This document shows positions 30,339 through 38,499 of a stretch of 42,404 bases of DNA, piece after piece. The stretch is from a virus, in the IMG/VR virus record IMGVR_UViG_3300027747_003556, positions 1 through 42,404 of that record. One strand, written 5' to 3'. Numbering within the stretch: the stretch's first letter is position 1; each line of letters begins with the position of its first letter. Position numbers and translations under genes: made by a program. The notes below the pieces were generated by a model. That model did not search any database. It saw nothing but the letters and a program-made list of their open reading frames with translations, and was not told the origin of the DNA.

Positions 30339-30614
30339 ATGCCGAAAACCGTCAGGCTGCAAACCCCGGTGGTGTTCGGCGCCACTACCATCGCCGAACT
30401 GACCCTGCGCGACCCCACCGGCAAGGATCTGCGCACGCTGGGCATGCCGGTGGCCCTTGGTGCCATCGACACCCAGGCCATGGGCGCCTGGATCGCCCAG
30501 CTTTCCGGCCAGACCGAACCGATGGTGGACATGCTGGGCCTGACGGACTGGATGGCGGCGGCCACCGCCGTATCCGGTTTTTTCGCGCAAGCGGCGGCGG
30601 TCACGACCTCCTAG
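30339..30614 (+). CDS. Tail assembly chaperone, short (zero-frame) form
   Basis: A 91-residue protein, MPKTVRLQTPVVFGATTIAE then LRDPTGKDLRTLG, typical of Mu gp41-type chaperones between tube and tape measure. The slippery heptamer TTTTTTC at 30578-30584 lies near its end in the phase needed for -1 frameshifting. Most ribosomes should end at 30614 and give this form. Confidence 0.85.
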   Translation: MPKTVRLQTPVVFGATTIAELTLRDPTGKDLRTLGMPVALGAIDTQAMGAWIAQLSGQTEPMVDMLGLTDWMAAATAVSGFFAQAAAVTTS

Positions 30615-30745
30615 ACCGCTATTACGAGGCCGCCTGGGCCTGGCGCGGCTGCGCCGAATGGGTGTTCGACCACAGTTTTGCCGAACTCCCAGCCCTCTGG
30701 GCGCAAACGCAGCGCCTGGTGAAGCTTTCGACACCCACAATCTGA
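30339..30745 (+). CDS. Tail assembly chaperone, long form by -1 ribosomal frameshift
   Basis: After the slip at 30578-30584, reading resumes at 30584 in the -1 frame and stays open for 53 codons to TGA 30743-30745, giving about 135 residues. The extension (RYYEAAWAWRGCAEWVFDHS, then LPALWAQTQRLVKL) is Trp/Tyr-rich and helical, like the second halves of G/GT-type chaperones, and has no other way to be translated: it lacks its own start. It ends 11 bases before the tape-measure start. Confidence 0.78.
30578..30584 (+). promoter_or_regulatory. Programmed -1 frameshift site (U UUU UUC)
   Basis: The zero-frame codons are GGT TTT TTC, so the heptamer T TTT TTC sits in exact X XXY YYZ phase. Six consecutive T are rare in this GC-rich DNA. 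Both tRNA-Phe could re-pair after a one-base back-slip. Confidence 0.78.
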
Positions 30746-30755
30746 CCCGGAGGCG

Positions 30756-32522
30756 ATGATGGACGACAATTTTCGCGCCATTTTCAGCCTGGTGGATCAG
30801 GTCAGCGCGCCCATTTTGGTCATGGCGGGGCGGGTTGAAGCGGCGAACAAGTCGATCGAGGCCAGCGCGGCGCGCATGTTCGCCGCCTTCGCGCCGCTGC
30901 AAAATATCCAGGGCGCTTTCGGCGCGCTGCACACTCAAATGAGCCGCCTGGGCACGAATGTGGGGTTCGACCGCATTTCGCGCGCCGCCGGCACGCTGGG
31001 GGGGCGCCTTGGCAGCCTGACACAGCAGATCGCCGGAATGCTTGGCCCGGTCGCCGCCCTTGGCGGCCTGGCCAGCCTCGGCGGCCTGGCGGCGGCCATG
31101 CACAACGCGGTGGAAACCGGCAGCGCGCTGAACGACCTGTGGACCAAGCTGGGTGCCGCGACCGCGTCCCAGCGCGGCGTGCTGGCCGATATGCGCTACA
31201 GCGCCAGCCAAACCGGCGCCGATTCCGAACTGGTCACAACCGGCATCACCAAGTTGAACAGGGCCCTGGCCGAAGCTGCCGGCGGCGCCAACCAGGACGT
31301 GGCGAACTTGTTCCGGCGGCTGGGAATTTCCATGCGGGATTCCAATGGCCAGGTGCGCAATGGCATCGACCTGATGCCGCAGTTGGCGGCAGCCATGCAG
31401 CGCAACGAGAATGCCGCGGTGCGAACCCGCATCGCCATGGCACTGTTCGGCCGCACCGGCGCCGAGTTGATCCCGGCGCTGTTGGAGTTCGAGGAAAACG
31501 CCACGCGCCGCCGGACCTTCGGTTCCACCTTCACGCCCGAGCAGGTTTCCGCGCTGGATGCCTTTGGCGACGCCTGGGCTGACCTGAAGATGGCGGTCAA
31601 CAGCGTGTCCAATGCCATCGGCGCGCAGTTGGCGCCGGTGCTGACGCCGCTGATCGAAGACCTGGCGCACTGGATCGCTGCTAACCGCGCGTTGGTGGTC
31701 ACCGAGGTGAAAACCTTCATCAAGGGCATCGCCGACAGCCTGAAAGTCATCGACTGGACCGCCGCCTGGCAGGGGGTGCGGGACTTCGGCCGCGCGGTGA
31801 ACGACGTGGTGCAGTATTTCGGCGGCTGGCAGGTGGCCGTGGGCGCCATGGCGGCCGTCATGGCCGGGCCGCTGCTCCTGGCCATCGTCGGCATCGGCAC
31901 CGCGCTGGGTGCCCTCGGCGTTGCGGTCCTTTCCACGCCCATCGGCTTGTTCGCCACGACCCTCGCCGCCGCCGGCTACGCCATCTATGCCAACTGGGAC
32001 AAGATCACCGGCGCCTTCGACGCCGCCACGGAAGCGGTCTCGTCCTTTTTCGCACGTTTCATGGAGCGCGCCCGCCCTACGCTCGATGTCATCGGCAGCA
32101 TCGCCAGCGCCCTCGGCGCTGGGCTGCTGGCCCCCATCCGCTCGGCTTGGGATGGCATCGCCAGCCTGATCGAAGGCGCCGCCGCACGCATCATGCGCGT
32201 GCTGCAACCGGTTCTGAACGTCATCGGCAGCATCACCGGCGGCGGGCGCACCACGGCCGCGCCCGAATCCACCCGCCCGGCCGGCACGCGCCGCCGCGGT
32301 ACCATCAACGGCGCCCAGGCCATCGAAGACCTGCCGGAACCCGCCAACGACGCCGGCGCCCGCGCCGAAACCCTGCGCCAGGCTGGCACCCAGGGCGTGG
32401 TGCGGGTGCAGGTGGACTTCGCCAACATGCCGCCCGGCGCCACGGCCACCGCCGATGCCACCGGCGCCGCCGTCGCCCCGCCGCAGCTCGCGGTCGGCTA
32501 CGCCATGGGCGGCGCCCGCTGA
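30756..32522 (+). CDS. Tail tape measure protein
   Basis: A 588-residue protein with GGAGG before a double ATG (30756/30759). Long helical, Ala-rich, with a coiled coil near the N-terminus, hydrophobic segments (GMLGPVAALGGLASLGGLAA; GPLLLAIVGIGTALGALGVA) and the tape-measure block AAMQRNENAAVRTRIAMALF then GRTGAELIPALLEF. At about 1.5 angstrom per residue it predicts a tail of roughly 85-90 nm. It is short for a myovirus. Confidence 0.92.
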   Translation: MMDDNFRAIFSLVDQVSAPILVMAGRVEAANKSIEASAARMFAAFAPLQNIQGAFGALHTQMSRLGTNVGFDRISRAAGTLGGRLGSLTQQIAGMLGPVAALGGLASLGGLAAAMHNAVETGSALNDLWTKLGAATASQRGVLADMRYSASQTGADSELVTTGITKLNRALAEAAGGANQDVANLFRRLGISMRDSNGQVRNGIDLMPQLAAAMQRNENAAVRTRIAMALFGRTGAELIPALLEFEENATRRRTFGSTFTPEQVSALDAFGDAWADLKMAVNSVSNAIGAQLAPVLTPLIEDLAHWIAANRALVVTEVKTFIKGIADSLKVIDWTAAWQGVRDFGRAVNDVVQYFGGWQVAVGAMAAVMAGPLLLAIVGIGTALGALGVAVLSTPIGLFATTLAAAGYAIYANWDKITGAFDAATEAVSSFFARFMERARPTLDVIGSIASALGAGLLAPIRSAWDGIASLIEGAAARIMRVLQPVLNVIGSITGGGRTTAAPESTRPAGTRRRGTINGAQAIEDLPEPANDAGARAETLRQAGTQGVVRVQVDFANMPPGATATADATGAAVAPPQLAVGYAMGGAR

Positions 32523-33817
32523 TGGCCCTGTTCGACCTGTTCAGCCTGCCGACCTGGCGCGACTACCTGCGCCCCGCCAGCTTCCGCGGTGTGCCCTTCC
32601 ATGTCCGCGACCACCGCTTCACCGGCGGCCGGGCCGTGGGCGTGCACGTCTTCCCGCTGCGCGAGGAAATCGCCACGGAGGACCTTGGCGTCACGCCGAA
32701 GAAGTACGAGGTGACGGCCTACGTCATCGGCGACGATTACATGGTTGCCCGCAACGCGCTGGTGGACGCCTGCATCAACCAGCCCGGCGCCGGCCTGCTG
32801 GTGCACCCGTTCCTGAACCAGGTGCTGGTGCGCTGCGAGAACTGCTCCTTCACCGAAAGCCTGGCGGAAGGTGGCGTGGCGGCCTTCACCCTGGGCTTCA
32901 TCGAGGCCGGCGGGCAAAAGGCCTTCCTGCCGGAGCAGGACACCCAGGCCGCCTCCATCGCCGCGCTGCGCCAGGTGCTGCAACTGGCCCGCGCCGCCTT
33001 CGGCCTGGCCATGGGCATCCGCAACTGGTCGGCCTTCATCCGCTCGGCGTTCAAGTCGGCGGTCTCCAGCCTCGCCAGCGACCTGGCGGGCGGGTTGCTC
33101 GGCCTGCCGGGGCTGGACCCGGTCGGCATCGCCGAGAGCATTGCCGGGTTGGGCAGCGCTGACGTCAACAACCCCGAGGCGCTGTCCGCCGCCGTGGTCG
33201 CGCCGTTCCAGGCCGTGACCGATGCCGCCGCCGCGCTGCCCCTGCCGGCCGCCAGCGCCAGCGCCGCCGAGGCGGGCGCCGGCAGCAGCGCCGTCACCTC
33301 TCGCGGGGAGGAAAGCGCGCGGCAGGGCTGGGTCGGCACGGAACTGCTGCGCTGGGCCGGCTACGCCGTGCCGCCGGTGGCCAGCGCCGGCGCCGCCAGC
33401 CTGGGCACGGTGAACAGCAACAACGCCGCCCTGGCCGCCCTGGTGGCCGATGCCGCCGTGGCCAGCGCCGCCCAGGCCTTCCTGCAGGCCCGCTTCGCCG
33501 ATGCCGGCCAGGCCGAGGCCGCCTTCACCGCGCTGTCCGCTGCCATGGCGCAGCGCGGCGCGGCGGCGGCCGACCGTTTCCGCGATGACCTCTGGTCCGC
33601 CTGGCAGGTGGCCGAAGCGCTGGTGCAGCGGGACTTCAGCCAGCGCCTGCGGCAACTGCCCAGCTTGGGCAGCTACGCCCTGCCGCAGCCCATGCCCAGC
33701 CTGGTGCTGGCCCAGCGGCTGTATCAGGCACCCGCCCGGGCTGATGAACTGGTGGCGCTGAACGCCGCGCCGCACCCGATGTTCCTACCCGCCGCCGGCA
33801 AGGCCCTGAACGCATGA
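32522..33817 (+). CDS. Mu gpN-like tail/DNA-circularisation protein
   Basis: A 431-residue protein; ATG 32522 overlaps the tape-measure stop (TGATG). The N-terminus (WRDYLRPASFRGVPFHVRDH, then GRAVGVHVFPLREE, TPKKYEVTAYVIGDDY, INQPGAGLLVHP) matches the Mu gpN/DNA-circularisation family, which acts at the distal tube or baseplate hub and lies directly after the tape measure in Mu. The C-terminal part is Ala-rich and helical. Confidence 0.88.
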   Translation: MALFDLFSLPTWRDYLRPASFRGVPFHVRDHRFTGGRAVGVHVFPLREEIATEDLGVTPKKYEVTAYVIGDDYMVARNALVDACINQPGAGLLVHPFLNQVLVRCENCSFTESLAEGGVAAFTLGFIEAGGQKAFLPEQDTQAASIAALRQVLQLARAAFGLAMGIRNWSAFIRSAFKSAVSSLASDLAGGLLGLPGLDPVGIAESIAGLGSADVNNPEALSAAVVAPFQAVTDAAAALPLPAASASAAEAGAGSSAVTSRGEESARQGWVGTELLRWAGYAVPPVASAGAASLGTVNSNNAALAALVADAAVASAAQAFLQARFADAGQAEAAFTALSAAMAQRGAAAADRFRDDLWSAWQVAEALVQRDFSQRLRQLPSLGSYALPQPMPSLVLAQRLYQAPARADELVALNAAPHPMFLPAAGKALNA

Positions 33818-34956
33818 CCGAAGACGGCATCACCCTGCTGGTGAATGGCTGGAAGTACCAGGGCTGGACCGGCTTCAAGGCCGAACGCGCCCTGACCCAG
33901 GCCGCCTCCAGCTTTCACCTGGCCACCGCCCTGCCGGGTGAAGCCGACGCCAAGCGCATCTGGCCGGTGGAACCCTTCGACGCCGTGCAGATATTCCTGG
34001 GCGACGACCTGCTGCTGACCGGCCATGTGGACGTGGTGGCGCCCAGCTACGACCACGGCAGCCACACCATCCAGGTCTCCGGCCGCAGCCGCACGGCGGA
34101 CCTGGTGGATTGCCAGAGCGAAGTGCCCGGCGGCGAGTTCCGCCGCAGCACGCTGGACGCCATCGCCCGCGCCGTCTGCGCCCCCTTTGGTATCGGCGTG
34201 GTCACGCAGGCCGGCATGGGCGACCCATTCCCGATCGCGGCGCTGGAGCGCACCGAAACCGTCTGGCAGTTCCTCGAAAAACTGGCGCGCCAGCGCGGTC
34301 TGCTGCTGAGCGACGACGGCGCCGGCAACCTGCTGCTGGCCACCGTGGCTGAAACCCGGGCCAGCGGCGCGCTGGTGCAGGGCCTGAACCTGGAAGCCGC
34401 CAGCGCCACGCTGGATGTCTCCAAGCGCTTCAGCAAGTACGTGCTGCGCAGCCAAACCCCCATCGCCGCGGCCAGCGACAGCCTGGAGGACGTGCAGGGC
34501 GAAGGCCCGGCGCTGCCGGCCGGCGGCGGCGTCGGCATCGGTGTGCACGGGGAGGCGGTTGACCTCGGCGTGCCGCGCTACCGCCCGCACATCGCCAACG
34601 CCGAACATGCGCTGGACCAGGCCGGCGCGCGGGAACGTGCCCTCTGGCAGGCCAGCTACGCCATCGGCCGTGCCGCCAGCATGAAGTGCACCGTGGCCGG
34701 CTGGCGCGATGATGCCGGCGCGCTGTGGCAGGCCAACCGGCTGGTCGCGGTCAAGGCGCCCTGGCTGCGGCTTGAGCAGGATTTGCTGATCGTCGGTTGC
34801 GCCTGGAACCTGGACAGCAAGCGCGGCCGCACCACGGACCTGACGCTGGGCCCGGTGGCCGGCTACACGCCGGACCCCGGCCAGGTGAAGCGCCGCACCG
34901 CCGCCGCTGGAACCCCGGGCGCCAACACCTGGGGCGACGTGAGGGCGGCCCAATGA
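33814..34956 (+). CDS. Baseplate hub protein, Mu gpP (gp44)/late control D-like
   Basis: A 380-residue protein: ITLLVNGWKYQGWTGFKAER, DAVQIFLGDDLLLTGHVDVV, HTIQVSGRSRTADLVDCQ, then ERTETVWQFLEKLARQRGLL. This is the standard Mu gp44 plan, a T4 gp27-like hub beneath the spike. It overlaps the gpN-like stop (ATGA) and the spike gene start. Confidence 0.9.
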   Translation: MTEDGITLLVNGWKYQGWTGFKAERALTQAASSFHLATALPGEADAKRIWPVEPFDAVQIFLGDDLLLTGHVDVVAPSYDHGSHTIQVSGRSRTADLVDCQSEVPGGEFRRSTLDAIARAVCAPFGIGVVTQAGMGDPFPIAALERTETVWQFLEKLARQRGLLLSDDGAGNLLLATVAETRASGALVQGLNLEAASATLDVSKRFSKYVLRSQTPIAAASDSLEDVQGEGPALPAGGGVGIGVHGEAVDLGVPRYRPHIANAEHALDQAGARERALWQASYAIGRAASMKCTVAGWRDDAGALWQANRLVAVKAPWLRLEQDLLIVGCAWNLDSKRGRTTDLTLGPVAGYTPDPGQVKRRTAAAGTPGANTWGDVRAAQ

Positions 34957-35420
34957 GCGGCCCGATTCGCGCCAAGGTCACCGCCGTGCAGCAGGTCGGC
35001 GGGCGCGTGCTGGTGGATGTCGCCGCTGGCTACCTGGACCAACGCAGCCGCGTCGAACTGATGCTGCCGGCGGGCATGACCATTCTGCCGCAACCCGGCG
35101 CCGACGTGCTGCTGATGCCCTCGGGCTACCATGACCACATGGTCGCCCTGCTGCCGGACGACGCTTCTCTCCGCATCGCCGGCCTCGCCGCCGGGGAGAT
35201 GGGCTGGCAGGACTATGCCGGCAACCAGATCCTGTTCCAGGCCACCGGGCTGACGCTGACCGCGCCGCAGGGCCTGGTCATCAACGCCGCCGGGCCGGTC
35301 ACGGTCAATGCCGCCGGCCATGTCGTCACCGTCATTGGCAGCCCGGTCAAGATCGGCACCGGCGCCCACGCGGTGCAGCTGGCCACGGGCGTCCCCAGCA
35401 CCAACCTGTTCGCGGACTGA
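34953..35420 (+). CDS. Baseplate spike protein, Mu gp45/gpV-like
   Basis: A 155-residue protein starting at ATG 34953 (ATGA overlap). It has an OB-like N-terminus (RSRVELMLPAGMTILPQPGA, DVLLMPSGYHDHMVALLPDD) and a strand-repeat C-terminus (LTLTAPQGLVINAAGPVTVN, AAGHVVTVIGSPVKIG) typical of trimeric beta-helical spikes that pierce the outer membrane. Confidence 0.85.
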   Translation: MSGPIRAKVTAVQQVGGRVLVDVAAGYLDQRSRVELMLPAGMTILPQPGADVLLMPSGYHDHMVALLPDDASLRIAGLAAGEMGWQDYAGNQILFQATGLTLTAPQGLVINAAGPVTVNAAGHVVTVIGSPVKIGTGAHAVQLATGVPSTNLFAD

Positions 35421-35424
35421 CCCC

Positions 35425-35895
35425 ATGGACCTCGCGCTGGCTTTCGACAACGCGCAGATGCGCGGCGACCTCGCTTGGGCGGATGCCGACCTGGCCACCG
35501 ATGCCGGGCTGCGCTCCGCCGTCATCATCAGCCTGTTCACCGACGCGCCGGCCGAGGCCGCCGAACCCCTGCCGGACCCGACCGACACCGACCGCCGCGG
35601 CTGGTGGGGCAACGCCTTTGCGCTGGAAGGTGAAACCGCCGGGCCGCTCGGCAGCAAGTTGTGGCTGCGGGTGCGCGCCTTCGCCACGGAAGCCACGCGC
35701 CGGCAGATCGAGGCCGATTGCGCTGATGCCCTGGTCTGGATGGTGCGGCAGGGCGTCGTCGCGGCGGTGGATGTCGGTTCCACCTGGCTCGCGCCCGGGC
35801 AGTTGCTGGTCACCATCGCGCTGCGCCGCACTGCCGGCCAGGCGGCGGCGGAACGCATCTTTGACTTCGCCTGGCGCGCCGAAGGAGTTCTGTAA
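35425..35895 (+). CDS. Baseplate wedge protein, Mu gp46 family
   Basis: A 156-residue protein, near the usual gp46 length. ISLFTDAPAEAAEPLPDPTD, then DRRGWWGNAFALEGETAGPL and GSKLWLRVRA are family marks. It is the gp25-like wedge element that connects sheath initiation to the baseplate. Its stop overlaps the next start (TAATG). Confidence 0.88.
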   Translation: MDLALAFDNAQMRGDLAWADADLATDAGLRSAVIISLFTDAPAEAAEPLPDPTDTDRRGWWGNAFALEGETAGPLGSKLWLRVRAFATEATRRQIEADCADALVWMVRQGVVAAVDVGSTWLAPGQLLVTIALRRTAGQAAAERIFDFAWRAEGVL

Positions 35896-36998
35896 TGCCA
35901 TTTGCCCGCCCCACGTTGGGCGCCCTGGTGCAGCAGACCTGGGCAGCCATGCTGGCGCAGCGCGCCGACCTGCGCACCGCCCTGCAAGCCGCCGTGGTCC
36001 GCGTGCTGGCCCGGGTGTTCGCCGGCTGCCTGCACCAGCTGTACGGCTTCCTGGACTGGATCGCCCGCCAGGTCATGCCGGGCGCGCAAGATGAGGAATA
36101 CCTGGCCCGCTGGTGCCGCATGTTCGGCATTGCCCGCGTCGGCGCCGTGGCCGCCGCCGGCAACTTGACCATTTTCGGCACCAATGGCGCCATCCTGGCC
36201 AGCGGCAGCAGTTTCACCCGGGCTGATGGCGCGCGCTTTGCCACCACCGCCGGCGCCACCATCGCAAGCGGCACCGCAACCGTGGCTGTGCTGGCCACCA
36301 CGCCTGGCAGTGCTGGCAATACCGATGCTGGCACCACGCTGTCCCTGGTGGTCGCGGCAACGGGCATTCAGGGCACCGCCACGGTGGCCAGCGGCGGCCT
36401 GACTGGCGGCACGGACCAGCAGTCCTTGGCAGACTGGCAGGCCGCGCTGGAAGCCCGTTTGCAAACTCCGCCGCAGGGCGGTGCGCCGGCCGACTACGTC
36501 GCTTGGGCCAAGCTGGTGCCCGGCGTTACCCGTGCCTGGGTCTATCCGCGCAACCGCGGTGTTGGCACGGTTGACCTTTGTTTCGTCATGGATGGCCGCA
36601 GCAACATCATCCCGCTTTCGGCTGATGTCGCGGCGGTGCAAGCCGTGATCGACGCCCGCCGGCCGGTGACGGCGGATTGCGTCGTCTTCGCGCCCACCGG
36701 CGTCCCCCGCACCGGCACCGTGACCGGCTTGTTGCCAAACACGCTGGCGGTGAAGACCGCGGCGCAGGCCGAGTGGAACGCGCAGATATTGCGCGACGGC
36801 GTGCCGGCCGGTGCCACGCTGTTGGGCACCGGCGGCACCATCATTGGCACCAGCGCGGGAACGCTGCGCTACAGCCGGCTGGACGACGCCATCAGCCGCG
36901 CGACGGATGAGGAAAGCCACACCCTGACGACCCCGGCGGCGGACATTTCGCCAAGCGCCGGGCAAATCTACACCCCCGGCACGCTGACCTTCGTATGA
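35895..36998 (+). CDS. Baseplate J-like protein, Mu gp47 family
   Basis: A 367-residue protein with FLDWIARQVMPGAQDEEYLA and WCRMFGIARVGAVAAAGNLT at the start, a central beta domain (FTRADGARFATTAGATIASG) and GGTDQQSLADWQAALEARLQ followed by GGAPADYVAWAKLVPGVTRA, all typical of gp47/baseplate J. It overlaps the next gene by ATGA. Confidence 0.92.
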   Translation: MPFARPTLGALVQQTWAAMLAQRADLRTALQAAVVRVLARVFAGCLHQLYGFLDWIARQVMPGAQDEEYLARWCRMFGIARVGAVAAAGNLTIFGTNGAILASGSSFTRADGARFATTAGATIASGTATVAVLATTPGSAGNTDAGTTLSLVVAATGIQGTATVASGGLTGGTDQQSLADWQAALEARLQTPPQGGAPADYVAWAKLVPGVTRAWVYPRNRGVGTVDLCFVMDGRSNIIPLSADVAAVQAVIDARRPVTADCVVFAPTGVPRTGTVTGLLPNTLAVKTAAQAEWNAQILRDGVPAGATLLGTGGTIIGTSAGTLRYSRLDDAISRATDEESHTLTTPAADISPSAGQIYTPGTLTFV

Positions 36999-37597
36999 GC
37001 CGCGCTCCCGACCTCCGCGCGCCGGATTACCTGGACGGCCTGCAGCGCCTGTTGCCGCGCGGCCGGGCCTGGCCGCGCGGCCAGGATGCGGCGCTGACCG
37101 CGTTGCTGGCCGGCATCGCAGATCCCTTGGCCCAGCTGCACGCGCGCGTGCTGGCGCTGCTGGAGACCGAAGCCGACCCTGCCCAGGCCATCGAACTGCT
37201 GCCCGAATGGGAAGCCGCCTTCGGCCTGCCGGACCCCTGCGTGCCCGCGGGCAGCGAACTGACGCTGCGGCGCGCGGCGCTGCTGGCCAAGATCACCGCG
37301 CAGGGCGGCCAGGCGCGTGACTACATGGTCGCGCTTGCGGCGCAACTGGGTTTCACCATCACCATCACCGAACTGCGGCCCTATCAGGTCGGCTCACCGA
37401 TCGGCACGCCGCTCTACGACTCCAGTTGGCGCTACGTCTGGCAGGTCAATGCCCCGGGCGTGACGCTGCGGCTGTGGGCCATCGGCTCCAGCGCCGTCGG
37501 CGACCCGCTGCGCAGTTGGGACAGCACCGTCCTTGAATGCGTGCTGAACCGTGTTGCTCCCGCCGAAACCCGCCTGCTTTTTCAATATGGGAGCTAA
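36995..37597 (+). CDS. Baseplate protein, Mu gp48/DUF2313 family
   Basis: A 200-residue protein: LQRLLPRGRAWPRGQDAALT, then LLPEWEAAFGLPDPCVPAGS and RRAALLAKITAQGGQARDYM, matching gp48/DUF2313. It closes the Mu-like tail module; fibre genes follow. Confidence 0.9.
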   Translation: MSRAPDLRAPDYLDGLQRLLPRGRAWPRGQDAALTALLAGIADPLAQLHARVLALLETEADPAQAIELLPEWEAAFGLPDPCVPAGSELTLRRAALLAKITAQGGQARDYMVALAAQLGFTITITELRPYQVGSPIGTPLYDSSWRYVWQVNAPGVTLRLWAIGSSAVGDPLRSWDSTVLECVLNRVAPAETRLLFQYGS

Positions 37598-37602
37598 CCC
37601 AC

Positions 37603-38493
37603 ATGTATAAATTCGACGGCCCCAACAGCGTCGCCTCGCGCCCTGCCTATGGCGCGCCAGGCACGGAGAACTGGTTCGGCAAGGGCGATCCCTCGGCCTC
37701 GCCCCCGGTGCCGGCCAGCAACCCGGACCAGGACTTCTTCAACATGATATTGGCGGAGAATCTGAACCTTGTTGCCCTGGCCGGCCTGGCGCGCAGCAAG
37801 ACCGACGACGCGCAGATTGCCCAGGCCGTGGCGTTGCTGGCCGGCGCCAAGGCGAATACCGCCATCACCGCCACGGCCACGCTGACGCTGGCGCAGCAGG
37901 GCCGCGTCTTCGTCAACGCCGCCGGCGGGAACGTCACCCTCACGCTGCCCGCCGCCAGCGCGCTGGGCAGCGTCAGCAGCCCCTCGGGCGCCAGCACGCT
38001 GCCGAAGGTGGCGCTGAGCTACCGCATCTGCCGCACCGACACCTCCGGCAATACCGTCAGCATCGCCGCGGCGGGCAGCGACACGGTGGACGGCGGCAGC
38101 AGCATCGCGGTGCTGCCTGGCGACGACTTCGACGTGATCTCGGACGGTGTCTCGGTCTGGCGCAGCCGCGGCACGGTGTCCCGCCGGCCCACGCTGAACA
38201 TGACCGCCGGGCATTACCTGCTGCCCTTCGGCCTGCAACTGGCCTGGGGAACCTGGTCCGGCACCACGGGCGCGCTCAGCAGCGGCCAGGCCGAGGGCGG
38301 TGTCAGCCTGAGCTTCAGCCGCAGCTTCGCCAGCGCCCCGCTGGTGTTCCCCTCGGTCAACGACGTCTTTGGCGTGGCTGGCGAGGCGGTGTGGAACAAC
38401 GGCAGCACCGCCGGCGGCGTCGCGCTCCAGTTTCGCTGCCTCCTCGCCACGCAGGCGATGACGGGTGCCTATTTTGCGGTCGGCCCGGCCTAA
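37603..38493 (+). CDS. Tail fibre/collar protein with gp53-like C-terminus
   Basis: A 296-residue protein. The N-terminus (YGAPGTENWFGKGDPSASPP; NPDQDFFNMILAENLNLVAL) is a phage tail-fibre attachment pattern. A middle beta region (VFVNAAGGNVTLTLPAAS) leads to a C-terminal domain starting HYLLPFGLQLAWGTW and ending in strands, similar to the gp53-like fibre domain. It probably links the adhesins to the baseplate. Confidence 0.75.
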   Translation: MYKFDGPNSVASRPAYGAPGTENWFGKGDPSASPPVPASNPDQDFFNMILAENLNLVALAGLARSKTDDAQIAQAVALLAGAKANTAITATATLTLAQQGRVFVNAAGGNVTLTLPAASALGSVSSPSGASTLPKVALSYRICRTDTSGNTVSIAAAGSDTVDGGSSIAVLPGDDFDVISDGVSVWRSRGTVSRRPTLNMTAGHYLLPFGLQLAWGTWSGTTGALSSGQAEGGVSLSFSRSFASAPLVFPSVNDVFGVAGEAVWNNGSTAGGVALQFRCLLATQAMTGAYFAVGPA

Positions 38494-38499
38494 GCCCGC

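Noticed and set aside
28461-37597. Mu-like transposable phage
   Set aside because: Only tail genes are Mu-like; there is no MuA/MuB, and a tyrosine integrase is present.
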